A stretch of 64,000 nt of DNA from Sphingorhabdus wooponensis (GCF_003933235.1 NZ_RWJI01000001.1:1122001-1186000), one strand, 5' to 3'. Positions 1 through 9,877 are shown, counted from the stretch's first letter. The notes: generated by a model from the letters alone, not told the origin. Numbers and translations: made by a program.

Positions 1-120
1 ACGCTGCAAGCCATCGACGCGGCGTGGATAGAACAGGACTTCCCAGATACCGCACGCCAGCGCGAGATAGCAGTGCAAATGGTCAACGCGGCTTTAGCCG
101 TGGATAATCAATCAAATTGA
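1..120 (+). CDS. C-terminal end of an unidentified protein (partial)
   Basis: Frame 1 is open from the left edge to a TGA at 118-120 and gives the last 39 residues of a protein, ending in AALAVDNQSN. I do not recognise the family from this tail. The gene runs towards parC and its last 13 bases overlap the parC 3' end, so the two are convergent. The reading frame has alphaproteobacterial-looking codon use, but it is short and could be fortuitous; the sequence left of the window would settle it. Confidence 0.45.
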   Translation, partial: TLQAIDAAWIEQDFPDTARQREIAVQMVNAALAVDNQSN

Positions 121-2432
121 TTGTTACGCGGAAAACCCTGCGGCGGTAATCGGCCAGCGGCGCCCCGCGCGACACGCCATAATGACATGTCATTCTCCGT
201 CCGCATCCGTCCGCTGTCGCCGCCCATGGTCCAACTCAGCCCCTCGCTCATGCGGAAACACACCGCATCTGCAAGCCCACCGTCCTTATAACGTTGCAAA
301 GTTACGCCCTGCCCTTTGGACATTTCGGGGATCTCGGTCATCGGGAAAACGACTAATTTTCGGTTATCGCCCACTACGGCAACATATTGATCGCGCAATA
401 CCGCTTCATCCGAAGTTTCCGGCGGCGCTAGGCGGACGACCTTTAAGCGCGTGCCAGGCTTCAATGTAACAACGCCGCGTCCTTTGCGTGTCTCGGCGAT
501 AACCTCACTAATGCGCGCAATGAAACCTTTTCCAGTAGTGGCAGCCAGCAACATCCGGCCATCGGCAACCGCTGGGAAAACGGCCACAATATCGTTACCC
601 GCTTCAATGTCGATCATCGTACTCACAGGTTCACCGAACCCGCGCGCACCGGGAAGTTTATCCGCACCCAAGGTGTAAAAACGGCCATTCGCTGTAGCGA
701 TAAGGATCTTGTCTGTCGTTTGGGCATGGAAGGCGAAAGCGGGGCCGTCCCCTTCTTTGAACTTGAAGTCCGCGCGCGCAGACAGATCGGCATGGCCCTT
801 CATCGCCTTGATCCAGCCGCGCTTTGACATGATGACGGTCACGGGCTCGCGCTCCACAAACGCCTCAAGCGAAATCTCGCGCGCTTGCCCTGCTTCTTCC
901 AAGCTTGTCCGGCGGCGACCAAGCGCCGTTTCTTCGGCGTAATTTTTACGCAGTGCCGACAGGTCTTTCTTCAACCGCTTCTTTTGGAGCGCTGGACTGT
1001 CGATCAACTTTACAAGATCTTCCCGCTCAGCCTCTAACGCCTCAAGCTCGCGTCGCAGCTCCATTTCCTCAAGCCTGCGCAACGACCGCAAACGCATGTT
1101 CAAAATGGCCTCTGCCTGACGGTCATTCAAATCGAATTCCGCCATCATGACGGGCTTGGGCTCGTCCTCCGTGCGGATAATCTCGATAATGCGGTCAAGA
1201 TTAAGGAAGGCAATGATATAGCCCTGAAGCAACTCCAGCCGCGCGTCGATCTTCTCAAGCCGATGCTGGGATTTACGCACGAGCACTTCAATCTGGTGTC
1301 GCAACCAATGCAGCAGGACTTCGCCCAAGCCCATAACCTTGGGCGTGCGGTCGGAATCCAACACGTTCATATTCAAAGAGAAGCGCGTTTCCAAATCGGT
1401 AAGGCGGAACAAGGCGTTCTTCAGATCTTCGGGGTCAACATTGCGGCTTTTCGGTACAAGCACAATGCGGACATGCTCGTCGCTTTCATCGCGAATGTCA
1501 TCGAGAATGGGCAACTTCTTATCGGCAATAAGCTGTGCGATTTGTTCAATCAGCTTGCCCTTTTGCACTTGATAGGGAATTTCAGACACGACCAACTGCC
1601 ATGTCCCACCGGGTAGTTTTTCAACGCCTGTCGGTTCCCAGGCGCTGTCATCCTGCCAACCGTTTGAGAAACGTGCGCGTACGCGCATCGCGCCTCGACC
1701 GGAGGCATAGGCCGCGCTGATCACTGATGGGCTATCGACTAACACACCACCTGTTGCAAAATCGGGGCCACGCACGATTTCCATCAATTGGTCATGGCTG
1801 GTCTGCGGATTGTCAATCAACAGCATCGCCGCATCGATAATCTCGGCGGCATTATGCGATGGTATGCTTGTCGCCATGCCCACGGCAATCCCGCTGGCTC
1901 CATTGGCGAGCAAATTCGGGAACAGGCCAGGCATGACCTCTGGCTCTTCATCCTCGCCATTATAGGTTGGCCGAAAATCAGTCGCGTTTTCGTCGAGCCC
2001 GTTCATTAACTCAATGGCTGTGCGCGTCAGCCGCGCTTCGGTATAGCGGTAAGCAGCAGCATTATCGCCGTCGATATTGCCGAAATTCCCTTGTCCATCG
2101 ACCAACGGATAGCGCAGTGAGAACGTCTGCGCGAGGCGGACCATGGCGTCATACACTGACTGGTCGCCATGCGGATGATATTTACCGATTACATCACCGA
2201 CAACGCGCGCACATTTCTTATATCCGCTAGCCGGATCAAGCTTCAACAGGCGCATCGCCCATAATAAACGGCGATGCACTGGCTTAAGCCCGTCACGCAA
2301 ATCCGGCAAAGAACGCGCCGTGATCGTCGACATGGCGTAGATCAGATACCGTTCCGACAAAGCCGCATCAAACGGCGCATCGACTATCGCATCAAATGGA
2401 TCTTCTGCTGGAGCATCAACAATATCAGACAT
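108..2432 (-). CDS. parC: DNA topoisomerase IV subunit A (ParC)
   Basis: This is the DNA-cleaving subunit of topoisomerase IV, which decatenates daughter chromosomes together with ParE. The 774 residues match the usual ParC length. The N-terminal GyrA/ParC domain carries GDVIGKYHPHGD near residues 79-90 and the motif AAAYRYTEARL, with the catalytic tyrosine at about residue 130. A long coiled-coil region (about 370-500) and C-terminal beta-pinwheel repeats follow. By eye, the position matching E. coli ParC Ser80 is Gln91 and Glu84 is Asp95, a natural departure from the enterobacterial quinolone target sequence. GyrA is less likely because the tail is short and lacks a clear GyrA box. The gene is alone on its strand, with a 231-bp gap to the divergent TonB receptor. 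Confidence 0.95.
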   Translation of the reverse strand: MSDIVDAPAEDPFDAIVDAPFDAALSERYLIYAMSTITARSLPDLRDGLKPVHRRLLWAMRLLKLDPASGYKKCARVVGDVIGKYHPHGDQSVYDAMVRLAQTFSLRYPLVDGQGNFGNIDGDNAAAYRYTEARLTRTAIELMNGLDENATDFRPTYNGEDEEPEVMPGLFPNLLANGASGIAVGMATSIPSHNAAEIIDAAMLLIDNPQTSHDQLMEIVRGPDFATGGVLVDSPSVISAAYASGRGAMRVRARFSNGWQDDSAWEPTGVEKLPGGTWQLVVSEIPYQVQKGKLIEQIAQLIADKKLPILDDIRDESDEHVRIVLVPKSRNVDPEDLKNALFRLTDLETRFSLNMNVLDSDRTPKVMGLGEVLLHWLRHQIEVLVRKSQHRLEKIDARLELLQGYIIAFLNLDRIIEIIRTEDEPKPVMMAEFDLNDRQAEAILNMRLRSLRRLEEMELRRELEALEAEREDLVKLIDSPALQKKRLKKDLSALRKNYAEETALGRRRTSLEEAGQAREISLEAFVEREPVTVIMSKRGWIKAMKGHADLSARADFKFKEGDGPAFAFHAQTTDKILIATANGRFYTLGADKLPGARGFGEPVSTMIDIEAGNDIVAVFPAVADGRMLLAATTGKGFIARISEVIAETRKGRGVVTLKPGTRLKVVRLAPPETSDEAVLRDQYVAVVGDNRKLVVFPMTEIPEMSKGQGVTLQRYKDGGLADAVCFRMSEGLSWTMGGDSGRMRTENDMSLWRVARGAAGRLPPQGFPRNNQFD

Positions 2433-2508
2433 GAAATAGCCGATAGCGGTCCAACCCGCCCTCGCAAAGCAACGATTTCAGCAATCCACAGCTAAATGCA
2501 AATTTTCG

Positions 2509-2548
2509 ATTATAAGTGCGTTGCCACAATTATAAGTGCGTTGCCACA
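2509..2548. repeat. Perfect 20-bp tandem duplication in the parC/TonB-receptor intergenic region
   Basis: The unit ATTATAAGTGCGTTGCCACA occurs twice head to tail (2509-2528 and 2529-2548) without a mismatch. It lies between the divergent starts of parC (2432) and the TonB-dependent receptor (2664), so it may duplicate a regulator site or simply be a slippage duplication. Confidence 0.9.
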
Positions 2549-2663
2549 AAGCCACACATCCATAGTAAAATATTTCATTTTTACGACTTTACTGGAACTT
2601 AAGGCGTCAAAGTGCAAGATTCATGACTGTAAAACTTATTTACGCGTAGAATGGGGATTTTAA

Positions 2664-5321
2664 ATGAAGACGCATAAGCTCATTTCAGCACTGGCAATGA
2701 CGGTTTCGACCACTGCCCTTTTTGTTGCCGCGGCAAACCCTGCCTTTGCTCAAGACAGCGCTCCACAAGATGCTGCTGCCGAAGAAGCAACTGGTTTAGA
2801 TGCCATTATCGTCACCGGCACACGCCGCACTGACCGAACCGTTGCCGACAGCACAGTGCCTGTTGATATTATTTCGGCTGACGCCTTGTTGAACAGCGGC
2901 CAAACCGAAACCAACAAATTGCTTAACCAACTTGTGCCATCGTTCAACTTCCCACAGCCTTCGCTGACGGATGGAACCGACTCACTGCGTCCTGCAACAT
3001 TGCGCGGTCTTGCACCTGATCAGGTTCTGGTACTGATTAACGGCAAGCGCCGTCACCAATCGGCTCTCGTCAACTTGAACGGTTCTGTGGGCCGTGGGTC
3101 AACAGCAGTCGACCTCAACACCATTCCGCCATTGGCGATTGAACGCCTTGAAGTGCTGCGCGATGGTGCTGCGTCGCAATATGGTTCTGATGCTATTGCG
3201 GGCGTTATCAACGTCCAATTGAAAAAAGGCATGGGCGGCCGCGCGCAGGCGACATTTGGCAAATATATCACCAAAATGGAAGATGTCGGCCAGGTCGACA
3301 CTGTCGCGCTCACGACGACTAATCTTACAATCAACCCAGCCACCAACGCCATTACGGGCGGTGATAATCCTGCCATAACCTACACGGGTGAAGATCGTAA
3401 ACGTCGGGATGGCGACACATATACCTTTGCGTCCAACTTTGGCTTGCCATTGGGCCAAAGCGGATATGTGAACCTGACAGCGGAATATAAGGACCGCTCG
3501 CCCACGAACCGTTCCGGTCCGGATATCCGCCGTAACTATTTCGCTGCGGGCGACCCACGCGAGGCAACATTCAACCGTTATGCCCATCGTTATGGTGATG
3601 GCGTATCCAAAGACCTGAACTTCTTCGTGAACGCGGGTTATGAATTCTCCGATACGGCCGAATTTTATACCTTCGGCAGTTATGGCGTACGCGACGGTAA
3701 TGGCGCCGGTTTCTATCGTCGCTCTGCCGACGCGCGTAACCGCGACTTTGCGGCATCGACCACGGCATTCGTACCTATCTATGCAGACGGCTTCTTGCCG
3801 TTGATTGCAAGTAAGATCGTCGACATTTCTGCTGCGGCGGGCCTTCGTGGCACGACTGGCGGATGGGACTATGACCTCTCGGCTGTCTACGGATCTAACC
3901 GCTTGGATTATACGATTGAGAACACCGTCAACACCTCGCTTGGCGGTATCGCAAGTGCCCGTCGTTTTGATTCAGGCGGACTGCGCTCGGGGCAGACCTC
4001 GATTAACCTCGATATGCGCCGCGACTTGGACATCGGTATCGGCAAGAGCGTTTCTTTCGCTTTTGGTGGCGAATATCGGAACGAAAACTACAAAATTGTT
4101 GCTGGCGAACTGCAGAGCTACGTCAACGGTCCGTTTTCAGCAGCACCATTCAATGCCGCTGGCGGTGCACAGGTGTTCCCAGGCTTCCGTCCGGCCAACG
4201 AAACCGATGTTTCACGTGACAGCTTTGCTGGCTACGCTGAAGTGGACGCGGACCTCACCGACCAGTTGACACTTCAATTGGCCGGTCGTTACGAGCATTT
4301 TAGTGATTTTGGTGACACCATCAATGGTAAAGCTGCCGCGCGTTATGAAGTAATCGACGGCGTTGCTTTGCGTGGTTCCGTTTCAACCGGATTCCGCGCC
4401 CCAAGTCTTGCCCAGCAGTCCTATGCCGCAACATCAACGAACAATGTAGGCGGCGTTTTGATTGAAATTGGAACATTCCCTGTCTCATCGCCTGTGGCTA
4501 TCGCTTTGGGTGCACAGCCACTTAAGCCTGAAAAATCGGTCAATCTGGGTGCGGGTGTTACATTCACACCAATTAGCGGGCTGAGCATTACGGCGGATTA
4601 CTATAACATTCAGATTAACGACCGCATCACGCTTACGGAAAACCTTCAGGGTACTGATGTTCTAGCGTTACTGACCTCAGCAGGCGTCACTGGCGTCAGT
4701 TCCGCACGTTTCTTCATCAATGGTATCGATACCAAGACCACCGGCCTTGATATCGTCGCCAGCTACCGCGTACCCGAATTCGGTCTCGGCCAGTTCCGGG
4801 TGAGCGTTGGCTATAACTTGAATGATACCAAAATCACCGATCGCCGGGTATTTTCTGGCTTCACCGCACAACGCCTTTTCGCACGTCAGGAAAGCTATCG
4901 CCTCACCGACGGCCAACCAAAGAACAAGTTGAACGTTGGTCTGGATTGGGATTATGACAACTTCGGTATGACGCTGCGCACCAACCGTTATGGTGAAGTG
5001 TTCTTGCCGAGCGGTTTCACTACTGTGACGGGAACAAACCCAACAAGCGATATCACAAAAGCGCCGGGTACTGTTCCAGGCGACATCTTCTTGTCGCCAA
5101 AATGGGTCACAGATCTCGAGTTCCGTTTTAAACCTGTTGAGTCAGTATCAGTCGCCTTTGGCGCAAACAACCTGCTCGACACATATCCAGACCGTCTGCC
5201 TTTTGGTACGGTGAATGGCGTGAACTATGGCTTTAACAACGCGTTCTTGCCTTACAGCTCGCAATCGCCATTCGGTTTCAGCGGACGGTTTGTTTACGGT
5301 CGTGTGTCGATCGATTTCTAA
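2664..5321 (+). CDS. TonB-dependent outer-membrane receptor
   Basis: This is an outer-membrane beta-barrel that would take up a large or scarce substrate using TonB-ExbBD energy. The 885 residues begin with a signal peptide ending in NPAFA-QDS (cleavage near residue 29). A TonB box-like segment follows (AIIVTGTR, about 49-56), then a plug domain with LRGLAPDQVLVLINGKRRH and LRDGAASQYGSDAIAGVINV, then a long barrel ending in aromatic phenylalanine (RVSIDF), the usual BamA signal. The start is supported by GGGGA 9-13 bp upstream. No TonB-linked transporter, sigma/anti-sigma pair or enzyme lies beside it, so the substrate cannot be guessed; sphingomonads encode many such receptors. A strong terminator follows at 5345. 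Confidence 0.93.
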   Translation: MKTHKLISALAMTVSTTALFVAAANPAFAQDSAPQDAAAEEATGLDAIIVTGTRRTDRTVADSTVPVDIISADALLNSGQTETNKLLNQLVPSFNFPQPSLTDGTDSLRPATLRGLAPDQVLVLINGKRRHQSALVNLNGSVGRGSTAVDLNTIPPLAIERLEVLRDGAASQYGSDAIAGVINVQLKKGMGGRAQATFGKYITKMEDVGQVDTVALTTTNLTINPATNAITGGDNPAITYTGEDRKRRDGDTYTFASNFGLPLGQSGYVNLTAEYKDRSPTNRSGPDIRRNYFAAGDPREATFNRYAHRYGDGVSKDLNFFVNAGYEFSDTAEFYTFGSYGVRDGNGAGFYRRSADARNRDFAASTTAFVPIYADGFLPLIASKIVDISAAAGLRGTTGGWDYDLSAVYGSNRLDYTIENTVNTSLGGIASARRFDSGGLRSGQTSINLDMRRDLDIGIGKSVSFAFGGEYRNENYKIVAGELQSYVNGPFSAAPFNAAGGAQVFPGFRPANETDVSRDSFAGYAEVDADLTDQLTLQLAGRYEHFSDFGDTINGKAAARYEVIDGVALRGSVSTGFRAPSLAQQSYAATSTNNVGGVLIEIGTFPVSSPVAIALGAQPLKPEKSVNLGAGVTFTPISGLSITADYYNIQINDRITLTENLQGTDVLALLTSAGVTGVSSARFFINGIDTKTTGLDIVASYRVPEFGLGQFRVSVGYNLNDTKITDRRVFSGFTAQRLFARQESYRLTDGQPKNKLNVGLDWDYDNFGMTLRTNRYGEVFLPSGFTTVTGTNPTSDITKAPGTVPGDIFLSPKWVTDLEFRFKPVESVSVAFGANNLLDTYPDRLPFGTVNGVNYGFNNAFLPYSSQSPFGFSGRFVYGRVSIDF

Positions 5322-5344
5322 ATCTTTCATAAAGTGAATAAGCA

Positions 5345-5377
5345 GGGCGCGGCGTAAAACCCGCGCCCTTCTTTTTT
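5345..5377 (+). terminator. Rho-independent terminator after the TonB receptor
   Basis: GGGCGCGG (5345-5352) pairs perfectly with CCGCGCCC (5361-5368) around an 8-nt loop and is followed by CTTCTTTTTT-like T-rich sequence. It separates the receptor from purB. Confidence 0.85.
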
Positions 5378-5452
5378 GTCAGGCGTTTTGACGCCAAACC
5401 TTACGCCTGCTAACGGAACCACGACTCCCGATATCAGCCGAAAGCGTTTCTT

Positions 5453-6763
5453 ATGATCCCACGTTATTCCCGCCCCGACATGGTCAAGATTTGGGAGCCG
5501 GAGAACCGTTTCCGCATTTGGTTCGAAATTGAAGCGCACGCCACGGACGCATTGGCCCAACGCGGCGTTGTGCCCGCATCCGCCGCCCAAGCCCTTTGGA
5601 AATGGTGGGAGACAAATCCAGCTATCGACGTTGCAGCTATTGACGCGATCGAAGCAGTGACAAAGCATGACGTTATCGCCTTCCTGACATGGGTTGCCGA
5701 ACAGGTAGGCGAAGAAGCCCGCTTCATGCATCAGGGGATGACGTCCTCCGATGTGCTCGACACCTGCCTAGCCGTCCAATTGACGCAAGCGACTGACTTG
5801 TTGCTTGCGGATATGGATGCACTACTGGCCGCCATCAAAACCCGCGCGATGGAGCATAAGTTCACGCCGACCATTGGCCGCAGCCATGGCATCCATGCTG
5901 AGCCCGTCACATTTGGTATGAAGCTGGCGCAAGCTTATGCCGAATTTGCCCGCGGTCGCGAACGTCTGGTTGCGGCCCGTGCCGAAATCGCCACCTGCGC
6001 GATTTCCGGCGCTGTGGGTACCTTTGCAAATATCGATCCTGAAGTTGAGGCGCATGTTGCCGCGAAGCTTGGTCTTGCAGTTGAGCCAGTCTCGACCCAA
6101 GTCATCCCGCGCGACCGTCACGCCATGTATTTTGCGACTCTGGGTGTCATCGCCTCCTCAATTGAGCGTCTGGCAACAGAAGTGCGTCATTTACAGCGTA
6201 CAGAAGTCCTAGAGGCGGAGGAATATTTCTCGCCAGGTCAAAAGGGCAGCTCGGCAATGCCGCACAAACGCAACCCGGTGTTGACCGAAAACCTGACGGG
6301 CCTTGCCCGCATGGTGCGTGGCTATGTCACACCCGCGCTCGAAAATGTCGCTTTATGGCATGAACGCGACATCAGCCATTCGAGCGTTGAACGTTATATC
6401 GGCCCCGATGCGACCATTACGCTCGATTTCGCGCTGGGCCGCCTGACGGGTGTTGTCGACAAGTTGCTGATCTACCCAGAGCGGATGCAAAAGAATCTCG
6501 ACCGTATGGGCGGGCTTGTCCATTCGCAGCGCGTGCTGTTGGCACTGACGCAGGCCGGCATTAGCCGTGAGGACAGCTACCGCATCGTGCAGCGCAATGC
6601 GATGAAGGTTTGGGAGTCGGATGGAGCAGAGTCCTTGATGGAACTGCTTAAAGTTGACCCAGAGGTAACCGCAAAAATGACAGCGTCAGAAATCGAAGAT
6701 CGGTTCAATCTTGATTATCATTTCAAGCACATCGATACAATTTTTGACCGCGTATTTGGTTAA
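5453..6763 (+). CDS. purB: Adenylosuccinate lyase
   Basis: This cytoplasmic lyase catalyses two steps of purine synthesis: it removes fumarate from SAICAR and from adenylosuccinate. The 436 residues are the normal length for the short bacterial PurB type. The fumarase/aspartase signature GSSAMPHKRNP is at about residues 262-272, and TSSDVLDT (about 97-104) and the GRSHGIHAEP histidine motif (about 141-150) are present. The gene has its own upstream region after the TonB-receptor terminator and is followed by a 100-bp gap before the next gene. Confidence 0.96.
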   Translation: MIPRYSRPDMVKIWEPENRFRIWFEIEAHATDALAQRGVVPASAAQALWKWWETNPAIDVAAIDAIEAVTKHDVIAFLTWVAEQVGEEARFMHQGMTSSDVLDTCLAVQLTQATDLLLADMDALLAAIKTRAMEHKFTPTIGRSHGIHAEPVTFGMKLAQAYAEFARGRERLVAARAEIATCAISGAVGTFANIDPEVEAHVAAKLGLAVEPVSTQVIPRDRHAMYFATLGVIASSIERLATEVRHLQRTEVLEAEEYFSPGQKGSSAMPHKRNPVLTENLTGLARMVRGYVTPALENVALWHERDISHSSVERYIGPDATITLDFALGRLTGVVDKLLIYPERMQKNLDRMGGLVHSQRVLLALTQAGISREDSYRIVQRNAMKVWESDGAESLMELLKVDPEVTAKMTASEIEDRFNLDYHFKHIDTIFDRVFG

Positions 6764-6865
6764 TCGCGCATTCCTTGTTTGAAGCACATGAGAGGAAAAG
6801 ACGCTACCCCCTACCCAAGAGGGTAAAGTTTCCATAAGATGTGCATCAGAAGGAGAAGCCGCACA

Positions 6866-7165
6866 ATGCGATTTCTAAAAATGCTGATTTGGGTCACGAT
6901 CATTATCGGTTTGATTGTGTTCGCGACTAACAACTGGGCCCCTGTGTCCGTCAGCCTTTGGGGTGGCCTTCGCTTGGACACCAAATTGTCTGCTTTGGTT
7001 ATTGTGGCATTCCTGCTTGGTTTTCTGCCTTTATACCTTTTGCACCGGACACAAATATGGCGCTTGAAGCGCCGCATATTGACGCTGGAGGGTAACCAGC
7101 GTGCGTCTGCTTTACCGGCGCCTGCCACGCCTCCCCCCGCTTACACTGCTGTGGATTCCATATGA
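6866..7165 (+). CDS. LapA/DUF1049-type small inner-membrane protein
   Basis: A 99-residue protein begins MRFLKMLIWVTIIIG and has two hydrophobic segments (about 3-22 and 42-63) separated by a short loop containing NWAPVSVSLWG, as in LapA-domain proteins. A basic stretch (RTQIWRLKRRI) and a proline/alanine-rich tail follow. I chose the ATG at 6866 over the upstream in-frame ATG at 6839 because AGGAG lies 10 bp before it and the protein then starts directly with the membrane segment. LapA-type proteins are linked to envelope and LPS-assembly functions in enterobacteria; here the role is unknown. The stop overlaps the pyrF start (ATGA), implying translational coupling. Confidence 0.8.
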   Translation: MRFLKMLIWVTIIIGLIVFATNNWAPVSVSLWGGLRLDTKLSALVIVAFLLGFLPLYLLHRTQIWRLKRRILTLEGNQRASALPAPATPPPAYTAVDSI

Positions 7166-7836
7166 CCAACCCGATCTTCGTCGCCATTGACACGCCCTAT
7201 CTGGAAGACGCGCTGGAACTGACCCGCCGCATCAAGGGCCAAGTTGGCGGGGTAAAGCTCGGTCTCGAATTTTTCTGCGCCAATGGGCATCATGGCGTGC
7301 ATGAGGTGCAGAAATTGGGCCTACCCATTTTTTTAGACCTAAAATTACACGATATTCCCAATACCGTTGCCAAGGCAATGCAGGCAATCAACTTGCTTGA
7401 ACCCGCTATTGTGACCATCCACGCCGCGGGTGGCCGCGCGATGATGGAGGATGCCAAAGCTGCTGCAGGCCTGCATACCAAAGTGGTGGCGGTCACTGTC
7501 CTTACCAGCTTAGACAATCATGATCTCAACCGTGTTGGCGTCCCCGACAGTCCAGAGCTTCAAGTTGCCCGTTTAGCCGCGCTCGCGCAGGAAGCTGGTC
7601 TTGATGGCATTGTCTGTTCGGGGCATGAAGTGAAGGCCGCGAAAACGGCATGGAAGGATGGTTTCTTTGTCGTCCCAGGCCTTCGCCCCGCTGGTGGAAC
7701 CGCTGCAGACCAGAAACGCACTGTAACGCCCAGACATGCCCGTGACGATGGCGCGAGCATTTTGGTCATTGGCAGACCCATTACGAAAGCAGAGAGCCCA
7801 GACGATGCTGCAAGGGCCATTATGGGCACGCTTTAA
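7162..7836 (+). CDS. pyrF: Orotidine 5'-phosphate decarboxylase
   Basis: This enzyme makes UMP from OMP, the last step of de novo pyrimidine synthesis. The 224-residue TIM barrel contains the hallmark DLKLHDIPNT near residues 59-68, with the catalytic Asp-Lys pair, and the phosphate-binding end VIGRPITKAESPDDAA near the C-terminus. It overlaps the preceding LapA-like gene by 4 bp and is followed by trpF after a short gap. The pyrF-trpF-trpB-trpA order recurs in alphaproteobacteria. Confidence 0.95.
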   Translation: MTNPIFVAIDTPYLEDALELTRRIKGQVGGVKLGLEFFCANGHHGVHEVQKLGLPIFLDLKLHDIPNTVAKAMQAINLLEPAIVTIHAAGGRAMMEDAKAAAGLHTKVVAVTVLTSLDNHDLNRVGVPDSPELQVARLAALAQEAGLDGIVCSGHEVKAAKTAWKDGFFVVPGLRPAGGTAADQKRTVTPRHARDDGASILVIGRPITKAESPDDAARAIMGTL

Positions 7837-7910
7837 GTCATCTGCATCCGCCATCATGCTAAACTGGTTTTGGCATGACGGGAGCGCAAGGGACGGCTAT
7901 TAGGCCCGAT

Positions 7911-8552
7911 ATGAACACACAGATAAAAATCTGCGGCCTGAGTACCGAAGCCAGCATTGATGCCGCCGTCAAAGCGGGTGCATCGCATATTGGCCTCGTC
8001 CATTTCGAAAAAAGCCCGCGCCATGTTGCACTGGAACAAGCTGCTTCCCTCCGGATGCGGGCGCCGGCCTCGCTAAAGGTGGTCCTTCTTCTGGTGAATG
8101 CCGAGCTAGACCTTACAACCAAAGCAATTGAAGTGATCAAGCCCGACATCGTTCAATTTCATGGTTCCGAGAGTGCACAATGGATCCATGCCCTTAAAAA
8201 CACCGTGGACATCGAAATCTGGAAGGCCTTGGGCGTTCGAGATGCTGCATCGCTCAAAACTGCTGATGAATATGACAATGCAGCCGATCTCATATTGTTT
8301 GACGCACCCGCGCAGGCTTTGCCCGGTGGCACGGGCATGCGTTTTGATTGGTCTTTGCTGACCGAGCATAAACACAAGCTTCCATGGGGCCTTGCAGGCG
8401 GACTAACCTCCGACAATGTGAAGGAGGCTTTGGCCCAGACGCGCACGCAGTTGGTCGACACATCGTCGGGCGTAGAATCGGCGCCGGGCATCAAGGATGT
8501 GGACAAGATTGCGGCCTTCTGCCAAGCGGTGCGGGACTATGACAATCACTGA
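7911..8552 (+). CDS. trpF: Phosphoribosylanthranilate isomerase
   Basis: This enzyme catalyses the third step from chorismate to tryptophan (isomerisation of PRA to CdRP). The 213 residues from ATG 7911 start [10 protein letters not shown], the canonical N-terminus in which Cys is the catalytic base; LFDA near the middle and [11 protein letters not shown] and DTSSGVE near the end form the phosphate and product sites. An in-frame ATG at 7875 would add 12 residues with no homology-like content or ribosome site, so the later start is preferred. The 3' end overlaps trpB by 14 bp. Confidence 0.93.
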   Translation: MNTQIKICGLSTEASIDAAVKAGASHIGLVHFEKSPRHVALEQAASLRMRAPASLKVVLLLVNAELDLTTKAIEVIKPDIVQFHGSESAQWIHALKNTVDIEIWKALGVRDAASLKTADEYDNAADLILFDAPAQALPGGTGMRFDWSLLTEHKHKLPWGLAGGLTSDNVKEALAQTRTQLVDTSSGVESAPGIKDVDKIAAFCQAVRDYDNH

Positions 8553-9780
8553 ACGCACCCCGAACTCCTTTCGCAACCAACCCGACGAACGCGGTCATTT
8601 TGGCCAGTTTGGCGGACGCTATGTCGCCGAAACGCTCATGCCGCTTGTGCTTGATTTGGAACGCGAATATCGCGCAGCGCAACAGGATCCAGCCTTTGCC
8701 GCGCAGTTTGATGATCTGCTGGAACATTATGTCGGCCGGCCTTCGCCGCTATATTATGCCGAGCGCCTGACTGAAGAAGTCCGAAAGAACGCGCCAGCAG
8801 GCAAAGGTGCGCAAATTTGGTTCAAGCGTGATGAATTGAACCACACGGGCGCACACAAGATCAACAATTGCATCGGTCAAATTTTGCTCGCCATTCGTAT
8901 GGGCAAGACACGCATCATCGCGGAAACCGGTGCTGGCCAACATGGCGTTGCCACGGCAACCGTCTGCGCACGTTTTGGCCTGCCCTGCTTCATCTATATG
9001 GGCGCTAAGGACATTGAACGGCAACAGCCCAATGTGTTCCGTATGCGCCTTCTGGGCGCGGAGGTCATTCCCGTCACCAGCGGTGCAGGCACGTTGAAGG
9101 ATGCGATGAACGAAGGACTGCGCGACTGGGTCGCCAATGTCCATGACACTTTCTACATTATTGGGACTGCTGCAGGTCCACACCCTTATCCTGAATTGGT
9201 CCGCGATTTCCAAAGCGTTATCGGCAAAGAAGCGCGCGCACAAATGCTGTCGCGCATAAATCGACTGCCCGACTTGCTTGTTGCGGCGATTGGCGGTGGT
9301 TCAAACGCCATCGGCCTGTTCCATCCCTTTTTGGATGACAAAGACGTTGCGATGCTGGGTATTGAAGCAGCGGGTCATGGCCTTAACGCCGAACATGCTG
9401 CAAGTCTTGCCGGCGGCCGCCCCGGCGTGCTGCATGGTAACAAAACCTATTTGCTGCAGGACGATGACGGCCAAATTGCCGAAGCGCATTCGATTTCAGC
9501 TGGCCTCGATTATCCAGGCATTGGCCCGGAGCATAGCTGGCTCAAGGAAATTGGCCGCGTCCGGTACGACAGCGTAACCGACACAGAGGCGCTGGCCGCA
9601 TTCCAATTGCTCTGCCGCACCGAAGGGATCATTCCTGCGCTTGAGCCTGCCCACGCGATTGCCGCCGTAGAGCGCGAAGCGAAGAAAATGGACCGTGACC
9701 AGATCATATTGGCAAACCTGTGTGGACGCGGTGACAAGGACATCTTCACCGTCGCTGAGGCTTTGGGGACGACTATATGA
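8539..9780 (+). CDS. trpB: Tryptophan synthase beta chain
   Basis: This PLP enzyme joins indole (channelled from TrpA) to serine to make tryptophan. The 413 residues start [11 protein letters not shown]; the beginning [17 protein letters not shown] is diagnostic. The PLP lysine sits in [11 protein letters not shown] (about residue 107), and the glycine-rich phosphate loop GGGSNAIG is near residue 256. ATG 8539 was chosen because the family begins just before the GQFGGRY segment; an upstream in-frame ATG at 8497 would add residues that are only trpF coding sequence in another frame. It overlaps trpF by 14 bp and is separated from trpA by 97 bp that hold an interspersed palindrome. Confidence 0.97.
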   Translation: MTITERTPNSFRNQPDERGHFGQFGGRYVAETLMPLVLDLEREYRAAQQDPAFAAQFDDLLEHYVGRPSPLYYAERLTEEVRKNAPAGKGAQIWFKRDELNHTGAHKINNCIGQILLAIRMGKTRIIAETGAGQHGVATATVCARFGLPCFIYMGAKDIERQQPNVFRMRLLGAEVIPVTSGAGTLKDAMNEGLRDWVANVHDTFYIIGTAAGPHPYPELVRDFQSVIGKEARAQMLSRINRLPDLLVAAIGGGSNAIGLFHPFLDDKDVAMLGIEAAGHGLNAEHAASLAGGRPGVLHGNKTYLLQDDDGQIAEAHSISAGLDYPGIGPEHSWLKEIGRVRYDSVTDTEALAAFQLLCRTEGIIPALEPAHAIAAVEREAKKMDRDQIILANLCGRGDKDIFTVAEALGTTI

Positions 9781-9793
9781 AAACCCCAACATT

Positions 9794-9864
9794 CGTCATC
9801 CTGAACTTGTTTCAGGGTAACGCGATTCCGTTGATTGTTATCCCGAAACAAGTTCGGGATGACG
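9794..9864. repeat. Interspersed palindrome, family A, between trpB and trpA
   Basis: The 20-bp arms CGTCATCCTGAACTTGTTTC (9794-9813) and its near-perfect reverse complement (9845-9864, one mismatch) form a large inverted repeat, and each arm also starts its own small hairpin (CCTGAA/TTCAGG type). A degenerate relative lies at 29566-29661. The element is REP-like and interrupts an otherwise tightly packed operon. Confidence 0.85.
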
Positions 9865-9877
9865 GGAAGTTGTTTGA

